A DNA stretch of 64,000 nt, taken from a virus. The stretch's first letter is position 1; each line of letters begins with the position of its first letter. The notes below the pieces were generated by a model. It saw only the letters and a list, made by a program, of their open reading frames with translations. It searched no databases and was not told the DNA's origin. Positions 61,869 through 64,000 of this stretch are shown here, piece after piece. The position numbers and the translations under genes were made by a program. The DNA lies in IMG/VR virus record IMGVR_UViG_3300026512_000008, positions 1-64,000 of that record. One strand, written 5' to 3'.

Positions 61869-63242
61869 ATGAATTTAATTTTAAATAACAATATTGTTGA
61901 ATTTACTAAAAAATATTTTTGGTATTTTATTACGGTTACTTTATTATTAATATTTGTGTTAGGAACTTCTGTTATAACAAGTGTAGATTCACATATAAAT
62001 TATATCAATCATCAAATTAAGCAAAATATTATGGAATATGATGAAATAGATTTATCTCATATTTGTAATTTAAGTGAGTGTACTAAAATATACACGCCTA
62101 CAGAAACATTTGTTAAAAAAGATTATCTTACTGAAATTAATTACGAAAAACCTAATTTTTTAAAAATAAGTAAAACAGTATATTTAAATAATTATCATCT
62201 TGTTTTTTATAATGAAGAAGCTAATGTTTACATAGAGAAAATATTTGGTCATCATATATATGATATTATTGTAAATTTAAGTATAATTTTTATAATTTTC
62301 ATTAACATATTTTCTTGGTTTATGTATAAAGCATATAAGCGAGAAAGAAACGAAGCTATGATTACTAATATTGGTAACGAAGCTATTCTTGCTAATAAAT
62401 CTATGATTATGATTACAGAAAATGTACACCATGAATTAAATACCCCTATAGATGTAATTGAAAATAAGATTGAAAAAGTACATCGTACCTTAAATCAATA
62501 TATTGTGTCACAAACAGAATGGGCAGAAAAACATAATATGGATAAAAGAGAAACCGTTGAAAGCAGAAAATGGAACCAAAAAATAATTAAATTAGAAAAG
62601 GATTTTGATTTTATTCATACCAGTATAGAACAAATATTATCAGTCCTTAGTAAAATGAAAAACTTTAAAAATCTTAGATATTCAAATGGTGATAAATCTG
62701 TTTATAATGTTATTGAAGGAGCGTTTCGTATTATATCTGTATCATATTCTAATGTATCATATTATATAGATGATGAATTTAAAAAATATAAAATGGGCAA
62801 AGACACACTTAAAAATATAGATTTATTAAATGTACTTATTAATCATATTAAAAATTCGTTAGAAGCACAAGCTAGTGAAATTAAAGTTAATATGAATCCT
62901 AATATTAAAAAGAATATGATGAAATTAGTAATTACTGATAACGGTTCAGGAATTTCAGAAGAAATTAAAAAAAATGTTTTCAATCCTAATTTTTCTTCAA
63001 AACAAATAGGTGATAGTATTCGTGGAAATGGTATGTATTTAAATAAACATATAGTAAAAGAGTTTGGTGGTGATATAAAAATATTACAAACTAGCACCAA
63101 AGGTACGAGTGTTGAAATATCATTTAGGGTTAACATAAAGGAAGATAATAATATTGCTCATAAAATCAATAATAATGAAATTGAAAATGAAATTGATAAA
63201 ATTAGAATCAAAAGTGCTAAAAATAAACAATATAAATACTAA
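61869..63242 (+). CDS. Membrane sensor histidine kinase
   Basis: This is a 457-residue kinase. Two membrane segments (about 17-38 and 131-153) flank a periplasmic loop of about 90 residues with two Cys (C66, C71) that could form a redox-sensitive bridge. The phosphorylation site is H188 in HHELNTPIDVIE. The ATPase part has the N box INHIKNSLEA (about 324-333), the G1 box ITDNGSGIS (355-363) and the G2 region RGNGMYLNKHIVKEFGG. All catalytic elements look intact. With the receiver gene directly upstream it forms a complete phage-encoded two-component system. A complete kinase-receiver pair is rare in phages. Confidence 0.9.
   Translation: MNLILNNNIVEFTKKYFWYFITVTLLLIFVLGTSVITSVDSHINYINHQIKQNIMEYDEIDLSHICNLSECTKIYTPTETFVKKDYLTEINYEKPNFLKISKTVYLNNYHLVFYNEEANVYIEKIFGHHIYDIIVNLSIIFIIFINIFSWFMYKAYKRERNEAMITNIGNEAILANKSMIMITENVHHELNTPIDVIENKIEKVHRTLNQYIVSQTEWAEKHNMDKRETVESRKWNQKIIKLEKDFDFIHTSIEQILSVLSKMKNFKNLRYSNGDKSVYNVIEGAFRIISVSYSNVSYYIDDEFKKYKMGKDTLKNIDLLNVLINHIKNSLEAQASEIKVNMNPNIKKNMMKLVITDNGSGISEEIKKNVFNPNFSSKQIGDSIRGNGMYLNKHIVKEFGGDIKILQTSTKGTSVEISFRVNIKEDNNIAHKINNNEIENEIDKIRIKSAKNKQYKY
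63231..63238 (+). promoter_or_regulatory. T4-type late promoter (TATAAATA)
   Basis: An exact octamer lies in the last codons of the kinase gene, 20 bases before the small secreted-protein gene. Confidence 0.45.
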
Positions 63243-63257
63243 AAAGAGAAATTATGT

Positions 63258-63542
63258 ATGAAAAAGGTGTTTTTAACTTTACTATTTGTTGCAATAATTA
63301 TATTACCTGTAGATGCGAAAACATCAGAAATACGCACATATAACTATATGGAAACTTATTTTCACGATAATAATATAAATATTAAAACCAAAACTTATAA
63401 AGGTTGGATTAGAGTTTTATTGTCTGGTACTAAAAGAAAACAATATCATTTAAATTTGTCAAAAAAACAAATTAATATATATACACACAAATTAAAAATA
63501 CTACAAAATAAAAAAATAATATATAAAAATAATAATATATAA
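63258..63542 (+). CDS. Small exported protein, unknown
   Basis: This is a 94-residue protein with a clear signal peptide: KK, then LTLLFVAIIILP, then VDA for cleavage before KTSE. The mature 75 residues are basic and rich in Tyr, Lys and Asn, with no family recognised. It follows the histidine kinase by 15 bases and may be its periplasmic partner or ligand-binding helper, or a lysis- or exclusion-related factor; none is shown by the sequence. Confidence 0.55.
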   Translation: MKKVFLTLLFVAIIILPVDAKTSEIRTYNYMETYFHDNNINIKTKTYKGWIRVLLSGTKRKQYHLNLSKKQINIYTHKLKILQNKKIIYKNNNI

Positions 63543-63600
63543 TATTTTTTAATTAAAAAGTATTTAAGTACAGTTTGTGTAAAATTTTACAAGTAATTAA

Positions 63601-63796
63601 AATTAAAAATTAATAAAGTTTGTGTTATAATAACAGTAATTAAAAATTAATACTTAAATAATTTTACAATTAATTAAAAATTAATAAAGTTTGTGTTATA
63701 ATAACAGTAATTAAAAATTAATACTTAAATAATTTTACAATTAATTAAAAATTAATAAAGTTTGTGTTATAATAACAGTAATTAAAAATTAATACT
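63601..63796 (+). repeat. 71-bp tandem repeats with TATAAT promoter-like motifs
   Basis: Three copies (starting 63601, 63672, 63743; the third partial) of a 71-bp AT-rich unit. Each contains GTGTTATAAT, matching the extended -10 of T4 early promoters, with TATAAT at 63626, 63697 and 63768. No gene is seen in the 458 bases from 63543 to the window end. Probably a cluster of early promoters reading rightward. Confidence 0.85.
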
Positions 63797-63830
63797 TTGT
63801 TTTTAGCTAAGTGTTACAATTTGTTACAAA

Positions 63831-64000
63831 ATAAAAAGAATTTGTAAATTTATACTATTTTAAGTAAAAATTAACACTTTTTTAGTTATAATAATATAAA
63901 TAAAACAATAAAAATAAAAATAAAAAGAATTTGTAAATTTATACTATTTTAAGTAAAAATTAACACTTTTTTAGTTATAATAATATAAATAAAACAATAA
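63831..64000 (+). repeat. 89-bp tandem repeat with TATAAT and TATAAATA motifs
   Basis: Two copies (63831-63910 and 63920-64000) with about 80 shared bases and period 89. Each holds AGTTATAATAATATAAATA, where a TATAAT (63887) and a late-type TATAAATA (63895-63902; 63984-63991) nearly abut, so one site could serve both early and late transcription. The array may go on beyond the window. Confidence 0.85.

Noticed and set aside
1-64000. tRNA genes
   Set aside because: I looked for cloverleaf-like GC-rich stems and the TTCRA loop in intergenic gaps and saw none; gaps are short and AT-rich. A covariance-model scan would be decisive.

Overview
The window is part of a large, very AT-rich (by eye roughly 25-28% G+C) T4-like myovirus genome. 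Evidence for this: a tail sheath end, portal (gp20-like), tail tube (gp19-like), prohead protease (gp21-like), scaffold (gp22-like), major capsid protein (gp23-like), baseplate wedge proteins (gp25- and gp6-like), many tail-fibre proteins, and about twenty copies of the T4-type late promoter octamer TATAAATA just upstream of genes. Shine-Dalgarno sites are strong and genes often overlap by ATGA or TAATG. Base composition, BspA-like repeats, a TonB-dependent receptor and the abundance of radical SAM genes recall T4-like phages of Campylobacter and its relatives, so a Campylobacterota host is my best guess. That is inference, not proof.

Layout. 1-11.7 kb: a group I intron remnant with an antisense HNH gene interrupts the sheath gene. 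The head/neck/tail-tube block follows, with several small proteins that start like capsid-targeting peptides. A free-standing homing endonuclease follows the capsid gene, behind a striking hairpin/pseudoknot leader. 11.8-22.3 kb: baseplate wedge genes and three large fibre genes, the last with an S74-type self-cleaving chaperone. 22.3-28.3 kb: a U32-like Fe-S protein, a frameshifted methyltransferase, three fibre-like proteins with an HxHD motif, a fibre-assembly-like protein and a coiled-coil protein. 28.3-31.0 kb: an inner-membrane permease (DUF401-like) and a TonB-dependent receptor. 31.1-34.7 kb: a RiPP-like operon with a micro-ORF, two SPASM radical SAM enzymes, and a 12-cysteine protein with two Cys-rich ends. 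34.7-51.7 kb: an island of nine more radical SAM genes, four paralogous glycosyltransferase-like proteins, a GT2, a second U32-like protein, a split thiamine-diphosphate transketolase, a BspA-repeat protein, an epimerase, a PIG-L deacetylase and a polysaccharide deacetylase. 51.7-60.7 kb: more fibre genes and a second, divergent tail sheath split into two coupled cistrons. 60.8-63.5 kb: two small proteins, a complete two-component system (receiver plus membrane histidine kinase) and a small secreted protein. 63.5-64 kb: non-coding tandem repeats carrying TATAAT and TATAAATA motifs.

How the genes may work together. Everything on the plus strand from 1 to 60.7 kb reads as late, virion-building transcription. 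The enzyme island sits inside the fibre region, which suggests that its products modify the virion (most simply fibre or tail-tip proteins, by glycans or radical chemistry) or the host surface. The best candidates for an undescribed system are the 31.1-34.7 kb Cys-rich protein/two-SPASM operon and the adjoining radical SAM-glycosyltransferase island. All functions are read from motifs by eye; no database search was possible.
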